NCBI GenBank assembly: GCA_014801735.1
Contig: JAAVDO010000006.1
Span: 186,001-250,000 of the forward strand
Reading direction: 5' to 3'
DNA: 64,000 nucleotides
Source: Bacteroides sp.
GTDB lineage: Bacteria; Bacteroidota; Bacteroidia; Bacteroidales; Muribaculaceae
Below, piece by piece: positions 1-8,285 of the stretch; positions within the stretch are counted from its first letter, which is position 1; each line of letters begins with the position of its first letter. Position numbers and translations under genes: made by a program. The notes beneath the pieces are model-generated. The model saw nothing but the letters and a program-made list of their open reading frames with translations, was not told the origin of the DNA and ran no database searches.

Positions 1-167
1 GTTGCACGCTTTCGTCGGCTATTACGGCATGGTTGGCCAAAAGCGCAGATCTTAACACAGCGGTGAGACTTGGAAAAGAGTATCTGACGGCTGCTCTCCT
101 ATCGGGAGCCGAATATGAGACAGGAAAAGGACACGGGCCGGTGAATCATTTTCACGCCATGTGGTAA
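1..167 (+). CDS. thiD: Hydroxymethylpyrimidine (phosphate) kinase ThiD, 3' end only
   Basis: Partial gene running in from the left edge. The frame starting at base 3 gives 54 residues ending at TAA 165-167. They begin CTLSSAITAWLA and end with GKGHGPVNHFH, which match the C-terminal GTGCTxSSAI and GPVNHFH segments of ThiD (HMP/HMP-P kinase, ribokinase-like fold, thiamine pyrimidine branch). The substrate and ATP sites lie outside the window apart from the GTGC-type anion-hole region. A strong hairpin follows at once, so this is the last gene of its transcript. Identity rests on the C-terminal tail only, but the tail is distinctive. Confidence 0.8.
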   Translation, partial: CTLSSAITAWLAKSADLNTAVRLGKEYLTAALLSGAEYETGKGHGPVNHFHAMW

Positions 168-170
168 AAC

Positions 171-211
171 GACTTGTTGGGGTAGGTACGACTCACCTGC
201 CCCAACAAGTC
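171..211. terminator. Long inverted repeat, likely bidirectional terminator
   Basis: Bases 171-187 pair with 195-211 across a 7-base loop, giving about 17 base pairs with one G-T wobble. It lies between the convergent thiD end (167) and the minus-strand gene ending at 331. No long T-run flanks it, so termination strength is inferred from the stem. I see nothing else in 212-330. Confidence 0.65.
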
Positions 212-330
212 TATATAAAAGCCTAAACCACTTCTCACCGTCTTCATTGACGCAAGACTCTCAATCTGAAATGGACAAAAGTCCATGTAATACGTAGATG
301 AACCTTAATAGGATACCAATGCGAAAGGTA

Positions 331-963
331 CTATCGAGATAAGGACGAGAACCGCAACAACGGCAGTATCATACGAACGAAAACGGATGTACTGATTATT
401 CGATAGTGAGGATGGTAAAGTTGGTTAAACCGCCTGGAGTGATGAACCGCAAGATCAGAAGTCGCACTCCCAAACAATTCAGCAATCTTCTCTCTATCTC
501 CATCCTGACCCTCGATTGTGAGATTCATCTCCTTAATTACAGCATCGATAGCCTGCCACTCTTCTTTCCAGAGTGATGGATCTGGAACACTGAACGATGC
601 CACGCTCTGAATGAAAGCATCGAAGAAGGTATCAAAAGGGACAATGCTATCGCGGACAAGAGAAAGATTAACACGGATAAAATTGGCTTCGGCCCCCGTA
701 GGTTCGAAAAGAACTGAATCGACAGTATCACACCTACTCATCTCGTCAACAAGATATTTTCGGGCCATATCCCTGTCAGAAAGCAAATGACCGGGCCCAA
801 AACGATCCTGATAAAAGAATTTGTAGATGTCACATAACGAAGATTCGGGATGGATAGACATCTGAGATTCGACAGCACGACGTATGGCTGCCGAATCAGG
901 AATCTCCGCCACGGAAGTCATGGCACAAAACAAAAGAATAATTGAAAAACAAAGTCGAAACAT
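331..963 (-). CDS. Uncharacterised secreted protein, translationally coupled to the upstream permease
   Basis: 210 residues from the ATG at 963. The open frame continues upstream to 1119, but that part lies over the permease gene and is not needed: from this ATG the protein starts with a clear signal peptide (MFRLCFSIILLFCAMTSVAE). The start shares one base with the permease stop (TGATG), so the two genes are probably translated together. The mature part has a conserved-looking segment, FFYQDRFGPGHLL, at about residues 50-62, and ends with an HPHYRII segment and a hydrophobic tail. I do not recognise the family and no catalytic motif is evident. Periplasmic location and a link to nucleoside uptake are inferences from the signal peptide and the coupling. 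Confidence 0.6.
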   Translation of the reverse strand: MFRLCFSIILLFCAMTSVAEIPDSAAIRRAVESQMSIHPESSLCDIYKFFYQDRFGPGHLLSDRDMARKYLVDEMSRCDTVDSVLFEPTGAEANFIRVNLSLVRDSIVPFDTFFDAFIQSVASFSVPDPSLWKEEWQAIDAVIKEMNLTIEGQDGDREKIAELFGSATSDLAVHHSRRFNQLYHPHYRIISTSVFVRMILPLLRFSSLSR

Positions 964-2312
964 CAATTGACGAATTTTGCAGAAGGACGGAACACAAAAA
1001 AGAAAACAGCTGCCAGACAGAAAGCATAGAGGGCAAAAACAAGCCATGGCCATAACCAATCGCCCATAAATAACCGGACTGGGCCAGCGGGAGTCGTAAC
1101 TACCTGCCAACTGCACCAATGATTGATAACGCGCCCGGCAATCAGGATTCCTAATGTAGCACCGACACCATTACTCATAAGCATCATCACGCCCTGGCCA
1201 AGTCCCTTTTCAGTACGAGGAGACTCCTGCTCCATATAAAGATGACCCGCAATCGTCAGAAAATTGAAAGCCACACCATAGACAAGCATAGACAAAATGA
1301 GCAACCATAGTCCATCGCCGGTATTACCCAAAGCGAACAGAAGGAAACGTAGACCCCAGGCAGAAAGACCGAGAGTTATGACAACGCGAATACCAAACCG
1401 CTTCAGACTTACTCCGACCAGAAGAATACACAGAGCCTCGGCTATCTGAGATAGGGAAAACAACATTGTTGCATTTCCGGCAGCTAAAGAACCGGCATAT
1501 TCCTCAAGTCCGGTGAAATGAGTGATAAACGGAGTTGCAAAGCCATTTGATATCTGAAGACAGACGCCACTGAGGGCTATAAAGATCAGGAACATGCGAA
1601 GATACGGGCGTCTGAAAAAGTAATGGATCGCACCCGAGTTAAGGAGACCCGGACGAGCTGAAGTGGGAGTTTCGGGAGAGGAAGGAGATCCTGCAGTCGG
1701 AAGACAGAGGGTATAAAGAGCGGTAAGGAAACCAAACAAAGATGCAGCAAGCAGCTGCATTGAAGTATACTGAAACCGGAACCGTGAAAACGAATGATGA
1801 TCGGAGAGCGTGAATCCGAAATGACCATCAGCCCAGTATGCTGAATTTACAAACCACATGGCTGCAACAAATCCTACCGTACCCCAGACACGGATAGCTG
1901 GAAAAGCATCGACTGGCTGCATACCCCGGCTCTTGAGAATTCCGAAAGCGGTAGTATTGGCCAGAGCCATGGTTGGAAGATATAATGCAAGAAACAGGAA
2001 ATAGAGAGGAAAGAAAATACCAAACTCCATGACGGGGTGTGTGAAAGAATAGGCCCAAGCTATCAACATGACAAGCGCGGCCCCACCATGACACAGACGC
2101 AATATCTTATGGGGCCGACAGATACGATCAGCTATGTGGCCTATGAATGCGGGGGTGAGCAACGATACTAACCCAATCGCAGCATAAAACCACGCAATAC
2201 TTGATCCAAGTCCGGCGGCTCCGAGAAGTTGCCCAAGACATGTCAGATAACAACCCCAGACGGCAAACTGCAGAAAATATAGAATAGAGAGGCGGATTCT
2301 TAGAATGATCAT
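963..2312 (-). CDS. MFS transporter, nucleoside:H+ symporter (NupG/XapB) type
   Basis: 449 residues, about 12 hydrophobic segments with a longer hydrophilic loop near residues 205-230. The N-terminus (FLQFAVWGCYLTCLGQLL, then IAWFYAAIGLVSLLTPAFIGHIADR) resembles the nucleoside:H+ symporter family NupG, where a Trp-Gly segment in helix 1 and the GxxADR loop after helix 2 are conserved. Role by family: proton-coupled uptake of nucleosides across the inner membrane. It lies downstream of the TonB receptor gene, 104 bases away on the same strand, and overlaps the next gene by one base. Substrate is not proven; other MFS sugar or nucleoside carriers are possible. Confidence 0.75.
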   Translation of the reverse strand: MIILRIRLSILYFLQFAVWGCYLTCLGQLLGAAGLGSSIAWFYAAIGLVSLLTPAFIGHIADRICRPHKILRLCHGGAALVMLIAWAYSFTHPVMEFGIFFPLYFLFLALYLPTMALANTTAFGILKSRGMQPVDAFPAIRVWGTVGFVAAMWFVNSAYWADGHFGFTLSDHHSFSRFRFQYTSMQLLAASLFGFLTALYTLCLPTAGSPSSPETPTSARPGLLNSGAIHYFFRRPYLRMFLIFIALSGVCLQISNGFATPFITHFTGLEEYAGSLAAGNATMLFSLSQIAEALCILLVGVSLKRFGIRVVITLGLSAWGLRFLLFALGNTGDGLWLLILSMLVYGVAFNFLTIAGHLYMEQESPRTEKGLGQGVMMLMSNGVGATLGILIAGRVINHWCSWQVVTTPAGPVRLFMGDWLWPWLVFALYAFCLAAVFFFVFRPSAKFVN

Positions 2313-2416
2313 AGCGGGCGCCGATTAACTAATAGAATAATCAAATCTGTCAGACGGTATACCATCTGATAATTTCCTGAACATTTAGGGAAAAGCAATA
2401 GCTCAGGAACCAAACA

Positions 2417-4291
2417 TCAAAACTTGAATTCGATTCCGCCCATTATGGTTGTTCCCGGCATAGGACAGCCGTAGATAATTTCATAGTGCTTGTCGGTGAT
2501 GTTGTCGATCTTTAAAGATAAAGTCAGTGGCACCTGCGCATGAAGAGTATAGGCTCCACGGAAATTGAGGAGGGTGTAAGCAACCCTGAGGTTATCTGGA
2601 CCACCGTTGTACATACTCCATATACTTGTTTCATCGATAGTGAAACTAAAGGGCCCCGGAGAATAGGCGATCTCTGCGGCCAACTTGTTTTTCGGCGAAT
2701 TAAGGGTCATGGCGTCGGTGTGCAGATAACTGTAATTACATCCGAGCGTCACCGAGGGAATGACACGCCAGTTTGCCTCAAGTTCAAAGCCCTTGTTGAT
2801 GAAACGGCCGACATTCTCGTTATGAGGTCGCCCATCAAGCATACGGGTCTGTATCATATTGTCGCCGTCAATGAAAAACAAAGCAGCTCCGAGCATTAGA
2901 TTTCCATCTACGAGATACTGCTGATAACTAAGCTCGTAGTTGAGCATATATTCCGGCTTCAAATCAGGATTGGCCGGAGGATAAAGATAGAGTTCACGAA
3001 TATTTGGTGCACGAAATCCCTTGCCGAACGAAAACTTGAAACGTGATTCGCTACCGGGACGAACTACGAGACCGGCCTGAGGAACCCATACATTACCATA
3101 TACAGAACCATGCTGCAGACGGACACCTGCATTGAGGTTGAGGAAATTGGAGAAGAAGGCCTGTTGCATCATGATATATCCCGCAATCTCGTTGACATGG
3201 TGGGAATTTTCGGCACTGCGCACAGAGGGATCAATCTTGTCAGTATTCCATACATGGCCACCCCAATGCTGAAAATCGACACCTGCCGACAACGTATTTT
3301 CAGGCAGAAGATAAAGGGTCTGATAGAGGGTCATGCCCATATTATAATCGGTGGAATTGAAAAGATAAGTGCGTGGAGTCGCTCCAGGGGCATTGCCATC
3401 GTCAACCTGATGATCGCCCCAGTTTATGTAAGCCTGATATCCGCCACCGGCATTTGAATAAGTGTTCTTTGCAAATACAGACGCTGTTCCTCGAAATATT
3501 TTGGTCCACATATTTTCCAACGGACTCTGAAGAGTTCCTGGATTATTGGCAAGGCTCTGGGTCATGTCAACCGAAGCTCCGGCCGACCAATGGCTGGATG
3601 GAGAATATTGCAACCTCATCAATTCATTGGCCAGCCAGAAGTCACTGCCCTTTCGATTGCCATTGCTACGATCAAGCTGACCGGCCAGTGATACGCTAAG
3701 TTTATCTTTACGATATTCGGAAGATAGTGAAAAGCGCTGAGTATTGAACGAACCGAACCACGCGCGTGCACGTCCGCTGAGACCATCGCTGCCGAGATGG
3801 CGAGTGATCAGATTGATAGAACCACCCATGGCATTTGAACCATAGAGAAGTGATGACGGGCCTTTTACAACCTCAACAGATTCTACGCCATTAGCAACGT
3901 AAGTATCGGCAAGAGAATGACCGAACACACCGGCCCACTGGGGCTGTCCATCTATCATGAAAAGAACCTTGTTGCCCTGCCCCACACCACGGATATTAAC
4001 TTCACCAGCACTGCCGCCAGATACGCCGTAGCCGGCAAACCCACGCTCAGTGACAAATAAACCGGGCACCTTGGAAACCAGAACAGGCAACAGAGATGTT
4101 TCGCCCGACTTCTCGATCTGAGCAGAGGATATGATCTGCACATTTAGTGGCAGAAGGTCGGGATCGGTCTTGAGAGGAGCGGAAACCGAAACATCGGGTA
4201 GACGGATAGTGTCGGGAGCAATCGTATCGGCAGAGGCAACCAAAGAGGAAGCCAAAAAGAGTGAAGCAATCCGAAGCGAGTTCTTGGGCAT
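2417..4291 (-). CDS. TonB-dependent outer membrane receptor, BtuB/FepA-like
   Basis: 624 residues. A signal peptide (about 1-21) is followed by the plug domain (about 45-165) with TonB-box-like DTIRLPDVSV, VNIRGVGQGNKVLFMIDGQP, and VESVEVVKGPSSLLYGSNAMGGSINLIT, all hallmarks of the plug. A 22-strand barrel follows and ends in GGIEFKF, with a terminal Phe as expected for BAM-assembled proteins. The length and the lack of an N-terminal carboxypeptidase-like domain separate it from SusC-type receptors. Likely ligands are a cobalamin, siderophore or haem-type compound; the sequence does not decide. No cobalamin riboswitch is seen in the short 5' region. The nucleoside-type permease lies downstream on the same strand. 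Confidence 0.85.
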   Translation of the reverse strand: MPKNSLRIASLFLASSLVASADTIAPDTIRLPDVSVSAPLKTDPDLLPLNVQIISSAQIEKSGETSLLPVLVSKVPGLFVTERGFAGYGVSGGSAGEVNIRGVGQGNKVLFMIDGQPQWAGVFGHSLADTYVANGVESVEVVKGPSSLLYGSNAMGGSINLITRHLGSDGLSGRARAWFGSFNTQRFSLSSEYRKDKLSVSLAGQLDRSNGNRKGSDFWLANELMRLQYSPSSHWSAGASVDMTQSLANNPGTLQSPLENMWTKIFRGTASVFAKNTYSNAGGGYQAYINWGDHQVDDGNAPGATPRTYLFNSTDYNMGMTLYQTLYLLPENTLSAGVDFQHWGGHVWNTDKIDPSVRSAENSHHVNEIAGYIMMQQAFFSNFLNLNAGVRLQHGSVYGNVWVPQAGLVVRPGSESRFKFSFGKGFRAPNIRELYLYPPANPDLKPEYMLNYELSYQQYLVDGNLMLGAALFFIDGDNMIQTRMLDGRPHNENVGRFINKGFELEANWRVIPSVTLGCNYSYLHTDAMTLNSPKNKLAAEIAYSPGPFSFTIDETSIWSMYNGGPDNLRVAYTLLNFRGAYTLHAQVPLTLSLKIDNITDKHYEIIYGCPMPGTTIMGGIEFKF

Positions 4292-4334
4292 AATGGATAC
4301 TTGTCGGTTGTGAAATTTGGTTAAGAAATCGATG

Positions 4335-4365
4335 CAAAATTAACCATTATACTAACGTGAAACAA
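4335..4365 (-). promoter_or_regulatory. Bacteroidota promoter for the TonB receptor
   Basis: On the minus strand the -7 element TAATTTTG occupies 4342-4335 and a -33 TTG lies at 4365-4363, with a 20-base spacer. The transcript should start near 4328, about 37 bases before the ATG at 4291. Confidence 0.6.
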
Positions 4366-4467
4366 GTATTTCAGTAATAAATCACTTCACATACATGAAA
4401 TATATCACTACAAATCACTAAATTTGCAGTTATCAAAACAAACGTAACCCCAAAAGACTGTCAGAAC

Positions 4468-5064
4468 ATGAACAAGGAAGAAATTGACTTTTTCAACAGA
4501 CTTGCCCCGATATGGGATGCCGAAGAAGTGCTGTCGATCCCTGAAAAGATAAATAGCATTCTTGAGAAACTGAATATAAACAAAGGATACAGGATTGCAG
4601 ATCTTGGAACCGGCACTGGTGTACTAGTGCCCTACCTGTCGGAAAGGGTCGGCAAAAACGGAAAAGTGACAGCAATCGATGCTTCGCCTGAAATGCTAAG
4701 GATCGCTAAACAAAAATTTGGAGAAACGGAAAACGTTGAATTCGTTCAAGCTGACTTCGAGGAAGAACCAATTAAGGGTAGTTACGACATGGTATTACTA
4801 TATTCGGTTTATCCGCATCTTCACAGACCAATAGCCACCCTTCGCCGTCTGACTGAAGAGAACCTGACATCGGATGGACGAATTATCATAGCATTTCCGA
4901 CAGATGAAAAATTCATAAACAGCATACACCACGACAGGAAATCGGACAGCGATCTGCTACCTGCGGCCGACGTTCTGACATCTCGGTTAAAAGCCCACAA
5001 TCTGACCGCCGAAACGATCGCCTATAATGAAGGTGAATATATAGTTGAAATCAGAAAGAAATAG
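4468..5064 (+). CDS. Class I SAM-dependent methyltransferase
   Basis: 198 residues. Motif I ADLGTGTGVLVPYL (about 44-57) and the acidic end of strand 2, VTAIDASPEM (about 69-78), form the SAM pocket; motif IV is YDMVLLYSVYPHL. This is a Methyltransf_11/25-type small-molecule or lipid methyltransferase fold; the substrate cannot be read from the sequence. It is divergent from the TonB receptor gene, and a -7-like TAAATTTG sits at 4419-4426, though no good -33 precedes it. Its 3' end overlaps the convergent XRE regulator by 14 bases. Confidence 0.75.
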   Translation: MNKEEIDFFNRLAPIWDAEEVLSIPEKINSILEKLNINKGYRIADLGTGTGVLVPYLSERVGKNGKVTAIDASPEMLRIAKQKFGETENVEFVQADFEEEPIKGSYDMVLLYSVYPHLHRPIATLRRLTEENLTSDGRIIIAFPTDEKFINSIHHDRKSDSDLLPAADVLTSRLKAHNLTAETIAYNEGEYIVEIRKK

Positions 5065-5530
5065 AGTTGGCGACCAAAAGCTGCTTAAGACGCAGAATTT
5101 CATTGCGGAGCGTATCGATCTCGTCGCGATAGTTATCGATCTTGTCGGACAGACGCTCATTACGCTCAACAAGAGAATCGATCCTTGCTTCAAGCTCCTC
5201 CTCACGCGCACGCGAATCATGGCTGTCTGAATCGTTGTGAGCCTGCCGGTGAATATGCATGAGGAGTTTAGTGAGCGGATCGCTTTCTATGCCGGAATGA
5301 GTGTGTGGAGGCACTTGAACCACATCCGGGACTGCCTCATCCATCATGAAGCCGTCAAAATTCTCAAGGCTGAAAATCTCCATAAGTCTGGGCAGTTTAT
5401 CGTCGGGCATACGACTGCGACCATTCTCGATAGCAGAAAGGAAACTCTGACGCACATTGAGTTTTTCGGCAAGCAGACGCTGGTTCATTCCGTAGTGCTT
5501 TCTGAGACGGGAGATATCGATTGTCGGCAT
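5051..5530 (-). CDS. XRE-family HTH regulator with C-terminal coiled coil
   Basis: 159 residues. Residues about 5-58 form a Cro/C1-type helix-turn-helix (LRKHYGMNQRLLAEKLNV, then QSFLSAIENGRSRMP). Residues about 105-150 are rich in Glu, Arg and Leu with heptad spacing and should form a coiled coil for dimerisation. There is no ligand-binding or peptidase domain. A -7-like TAATTTTG is at 5573-5566 on the minus strand without a clear -33. It is convergent with, and overlaps by 14 bases, the methyltransferase. Target genes are unknown. Confidence 0.75.
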   Translation of the reverse strand: MPTIDISRLRKHYGMNQRLLAEKLNVRQSFLSAIENGRSRMPDDKLPRLMEIFSLENFDGFMMDEAVPDVVQVPPHTHSGIESDPLTKLLMHIHRQAHNDSDSHDSRAREEELEARIDSLVERNERLSDKIDNYRDEIDTLRNEILRLKQLLVANSISF

Positions 5531-5638
5531 AGAAGTAGGTTTTCGGGAAGAAAGATTCAGCAGTGCAAAATTACGAAAAAAAGCTAACGGATGAAACCGC
5601 AGCGCGACATATTCTTTGCAGGAACCGCAGCCGGGAAA

Positions 5639-6850
5639 CTATTTCGAAACGAGGGAACCACTGACAGGCCGGAACCCAATCCAAGTGAGCTTTTTCCAGA
5701 GCGCCTCTACGGGTCCCTGAGCATGAGAAGCAAGCCAACGGCGACTCCAGCAGACCTGAACAGTAACAACAGCAAGGCCGACAAGGAGGGACAAGGTAGC
5801 TCCGCAATACTGATAGAGACCGAGACCGAAATGATAGAAAAGGGTCACGCCGATGATGGACTGGGTGATATAATTAGTGAGCGACATGCGTCCGTAGGCA
5901 ACGTAGATACGCTGGAAACGATAGCCGGTGCCGGAGGCTGCAAACCAACATAGAACGAACAGAGACACGAGGGTAGCCATGATAGTAAGATTGACCGGCA
6001 TACCCAAAGCAATGCCGAAATGAGAGACCCAGGTAGTGTGGACAAGATGAGGAGCGATCATGTTCTGAGCAAGATAGAGCGAACCGAAAAGGATGAGAGC
6101 AGCGATGAGCACCCGGCTCCAGAACTGCACCGAGCGGGGAGAAGGGACGAACATCTCCTTACGACCTAACCACATTCCAAGCAGGAACAAACCGGGAGTC
6201 TGAGTGATACGTCCGGCCTCGACCTGCCAGAAATTGCTGAAAAGCTGACCATTGCCAATATTATCGGCCAACACCTGAAGAAAACTGCCATGCATTGCGA
6301 CCTCGCCGGCCTGATTGGCATAGACGATAAAACGGGAGTTGGTGTCGATATACGAAGGATCGAAGGCTGCAAGAAGCATGTGGGCCCAGTCGACAGGCTG
6401 GAGAAGCAGGAATAGCGCTACAATAAGAACTGTTCGGTTGGACCATGAGGATGCGGGAATGAGAATGAGTCCGCAGAAAGCATAGAACAGAAGGATGTCG
6501 CCATTATAGAACAAAGCATGAAACTGAGCGAAAAGAGCCAACAGCAACAGACGCCACGCAAAACGGAGCCTGAAATCAGAACCGCGCCTGCGGGCATTGC
6601 GCATCTGGACATAGAAGCTGAAACCGAAAAGCAGGGAGAAGGTAGCATAGGCTTTCCCAGCGAGGAGGAACCACACGACAGAGGTAACGACCGAATCAAG
6701 AGAATTAAGCCACGTGGGTTGCCATCCGGGAGAGAAAAACAGATTGTAATGCTCCATGCTGTGGAGCACGACGATAGCCATAAGCGCGAAGCCACGCAGG
6801 GCATCGACGACGGCAAGGCGGGAGGAGGAAGACAAGGGAACAGCTGACAT
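5639..6850 (-). CDS. DUF418-family integral membrane protein (YeiB-like)
   Basis: 403 residues with about 10 membrane helices. The N-terminus RLAVVDALRGFALMAIVVLHSMEHYN carries the VDxLRGFAL signature shared by DUF418 and the HGSNAT/acyltransferase-3-like membrane families. The C-terminal DUF418 part includes YGRMSLTNYITQSI (about 325-338) and ends at the Lys/Trp-rich WKKLTWIGF. Members are proposed membrane transporters or acyl transferases; activity is not known. The gene appears to be monocistronic, with a terminator hairpin in its upstream region (6911-6945). Confidence 0.8.
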   Translation of the reverse strand: MSAVPLSSSSRLAVVDALRGFALMAIVVLHSMEHYNLFFSPGWQPTWLNSLDSVVTSVVWFLLAGKAYATFSLLFGFSFYVQMRNARRRGSDFRLRFAWRLLLLALFAQFHALFYNGDILLFYAFCGLILIPASSWSNRTVLIVALFLLLQPVDWAHMLLAAFDPSYIDTNSRFIVYANQAGEVAMHGSFLQVLADNIGNGQLFSNFWQVEAGRITQTPGLFLLGMWLGRKEMFVPSPRSVQFWSRVLIAALILFGSLYLAQNMIAPHLVHTTWVSHFGIALGMPVNLTIMATLVSLFVLCWFAASGTGYRFQRIYVAYGRMSLTNYITQSIIGVTLFYHFGLGLYQYCGATLSLLVGLAVVTVQVCWSRRWLASHAQGPVEALWKKLTWIGFRPVSGSLVSK

Positions 6851-6872
6851 GACAGGTAATAATTAACGTTAG

Positions 6873-6914
6873 GAAAAACGAGGAGAGCAGAAAGAAAAAC
6901 GTGGAGAGCAAAAA
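6873..6914. repeat. Two tandem 21-base units
   Basis: 6873-6893 and 6894-6914 are adjacent 21-base copies differing at two positions (GAAAAACG, then A or T, then GGAGAGCA). On the minus strand they are U-rich and lie just after the terminator hairpin at 6923-6945, within the leader of the DUF418 gene. They may extend the U-tract or be a simple slippage duplication. Confidence 0.6.
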
Positions 6915-6945
6915 AGATAAAAAGGGGTACCATCACGGTGCCCCT
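6911..6945 (-). terminator. Intrinsic terminator between lpxH and the DUF418 gene
   Basis: Minus-strand hairpin AGGGGCACC / GGTACCCCT with loop GTGAT, directly followed by TTTTTATCTTTTTT. One wobble pair. GC-rich stem plus T-rich tail on the minus strand only. Confidence 0.75.
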
Positions 6946-7001
6946 CCTTATTAGTTTCCAATAGGTACAATTTCTAAGGTAAAAAAGATTGCTTTATGTT
7001 T
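6911..7001 (-). ncRNA. Candidate ~90-nt small RNA or terminated leader
   Basis: This stretch (part of the 367-base gap 6851-7217) looks like a complete minus-strand transcription unit. A -7 TAAATTTG lies at 7015-7008 and a TTG at 7037-7035, with a 19-base spacer, so RNA should start near 7001. It runs through an A/U-rich part to a hairpin (6945-6937 pairing with 6931-6923, nine pairs, loop 6936-6932) followed by a long U-rich tract (6922-6911), an excellent intrinsic terminator. There is no convincing ORF. It could be a free small RNA, or a conditional leader for DUF418, whose ATG is at 6850. The terminator could also end read-through from lpxH. I see nothing else in 7038-7217. Confidence 0.5.
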
Positions 7002-7217
7002 GTGGCACAAATTTAGGCCTTAAAATTGCAAAAGCAACAAGGAAAAGATATGTTGTGCAACAGTATTTTGCAACCTCTATTCGAAAAATCACGTCTGAAA
7101 TCCAATTAATCATCTAATATATAAAGAAATAGCAACAATTCAATCTGTAAGGAGGCAATTGTTAATAAAACTAAAAGTAGCGAATGAGCGTATCTGAGAG
7201 GGGGTGGAAAATCAACT

Positions 7218-7943
7218 TCAGACAGGGAATGTGAGTAATTGCAATGCAGACCCGTCGAAAGACGCATAACAGTAACTGCTAAATCCATCACCAAGCATGG
7301 TAAGGACACAACCGGGGGCAAGCTCGGATTGAGAAGCCATGTGAAAATGACCGAATACGAAGTAGTCGACATGGCCATTCAACCTGAGATAGTCAGAAGC
7401 CCAATCTCTGACGGGAGTGAGGTCGGGACGGTTGTACCCGCCGGCTTTACGGCTGTGTGACGACCATGCGTGAGCGAAGCCCACAGTGAGGCGGGGATGG
7501 ACAGCAGCAAAAACGCGGCGTGCCACCGAACTCCGGAACAGCCGGCGAAGAAGACGGAACGAGAGCGGAGGACGGCCGATACCGTCGCCATGCTCCATCA
7601 CGAATCGCTTGCCAAGGATATGGGTGTCAAGCACACCATCGACAATCTCGCAACCGATCTCGCCGGTGAGATAGTCGGTCATCCAAATGTCATGGTTGCC
7701 TTTGAGCCACACGATCTTCACCCCTGAATCGGCAAGATCGGCCAGCGCGCCGAGAAAACGAACGAATCCACGGGGCACAACATTGCGATATTCAAACCAG
7801 TAGTCGATAATGTCGCCGAGCAGAAACAGATGAGTGGCATCGGCCTTCATCGAGGCGAGCAGACGCGTTAGCGCCCTCTCGAGACGCTTCTCATCTCCAA
7901 TATAAGAGGCCCCTAGATGAAGGTCGCTCAGGAAATAGACCAT
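7218..7943 (-). CDS. lpxH: UDP-2,3-diacylglucosamine diphosphatase
   Basis: 241 residues. Calcineurin-like metallophosphoesterase with all five blocks: SDLHLG (D7, H9), LGDIIDYW (D44, D47), KGNHDIW (N83, H84), EHGDG (H118) and FGHFH (H199, H201). The GDIIDYWFEY and GNHDIWM wording is that of LpxH, which hydrolyses UDP-2,3-diacyl-GlcN to lipid X and UMP at the inner face of the cytoplasmic membrane in lipid A synthesis. It is last in a tamB-sufT-lpxH run, starting 16 bases after the sufT-like stop. The other early lipid A genes lie together at 45699-48960. Identification is firm. Confidence 0.88.
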   Translation of the reverse strand: MVYFLSDLHLGASYIGDEKRLERALTRLLASMKADATHLFLLGDIIDYWFEYRNVVPRGFVRFLGALADLADSGVKIVWLKGNHDIWMTDYLTGEIGCEIVDGVLDTHILGKRFVMEHGDGIGRPPLSFRLLRRLFRSSVARRVFAAVHPRLTVGFAHAWSSHSRKAGGYNRPDLTPVRDWASDYLRLNGHVDYFVFGHFHMASQSELAPGCVLTMLGDGFSSYCYASFDGSALQLLTFPV

Positions 7944-7959
7944 AGCAACTGAAGGGAAA

Positions 7960-8280
7960 TCAGAGGAAACCGAGATCGAGCTTGGCCTCCTCGCTCATCA
8001 TATCCTGATTCCACTCGGGCTCGAATACTATCTGAACATCGACGCTCTTAACCCCTTCGATGGATTCGAGCTTGATGCGCACATCCTCGACAAGGAACTC
8101 AGCCGCAGGACAAGCGGGAGCGGTGAGGGTCATGTCGACGTGAAGCACGGCATCATCGTCGACCTCTATCTTGTAGATCAGGCCGAGGTTGTAGATATCG
8201 ACAGGGATCTCGGGATCATAAACCGTGTGGAGGAGCTCGACGGCACGTGTTTCTATTCTAAGTCGTTCTTCGGGAGTCAT
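7960..8280 (-). CDS. MIP18/SufT-like (DUF59) iron-sulfur assembly factor
   Basis: 106 residues, a single DUF59/FeS_assembly_P domain. It shows VYDPEIPVDIYNLGLIYKI (about 20-38) and MTLTAPACPAAEFL, with the conserved Cys of the family in TxPxCP. Members such as SufT and eukaryotic CIA2/MIP18 help mature iron-sulfur proteins; PaaD belongs to the same superfamily. No suf genes are adjacent, so the assignment is by domain. It starts 5 bases after the tamB stop and is followed by lpxH. Confidence 0.8.
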   Translation of the reverse strand: MTPEERLRIETRAVELLHTVYDPEIPVDIYNLGLIYKIEVDDDAVLHVDMTLTAPACPAAEFLVEDVRIKLESIEGVKSVDVQIVFEPEWNQDMMSEEAKLDLGFL

Positions 8281-8285
8281 AATGT

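Noticed and set aside
964..1119. Upstream extension of the gene at 331-963
   Set aside because: It lies wholly within the permease coding region; the signal peptide and TGATG coupling support the ATG at 963.
2349..2368. Imperfect hairpin between the TonB receptor and permease genes
   Set aside because: A 9-bp arm with a C-A mismatch, low GC and no T-run on the transcribed strand; not supportable as a terminator.
4292..4467. Possible cobalamin riboswitch ahead of the BtuB-like gene
   Set aside because: The predicted leader is only about 37 bases and I see no B12-box or long folded element.
6418..6936. 172-codon frame opening inside the terminator hairpin at 6936
   Set aside because: Overlaps the DUF418 gene in another frame; hydrophobic, low-complexity translation caused by the T-rich tract.
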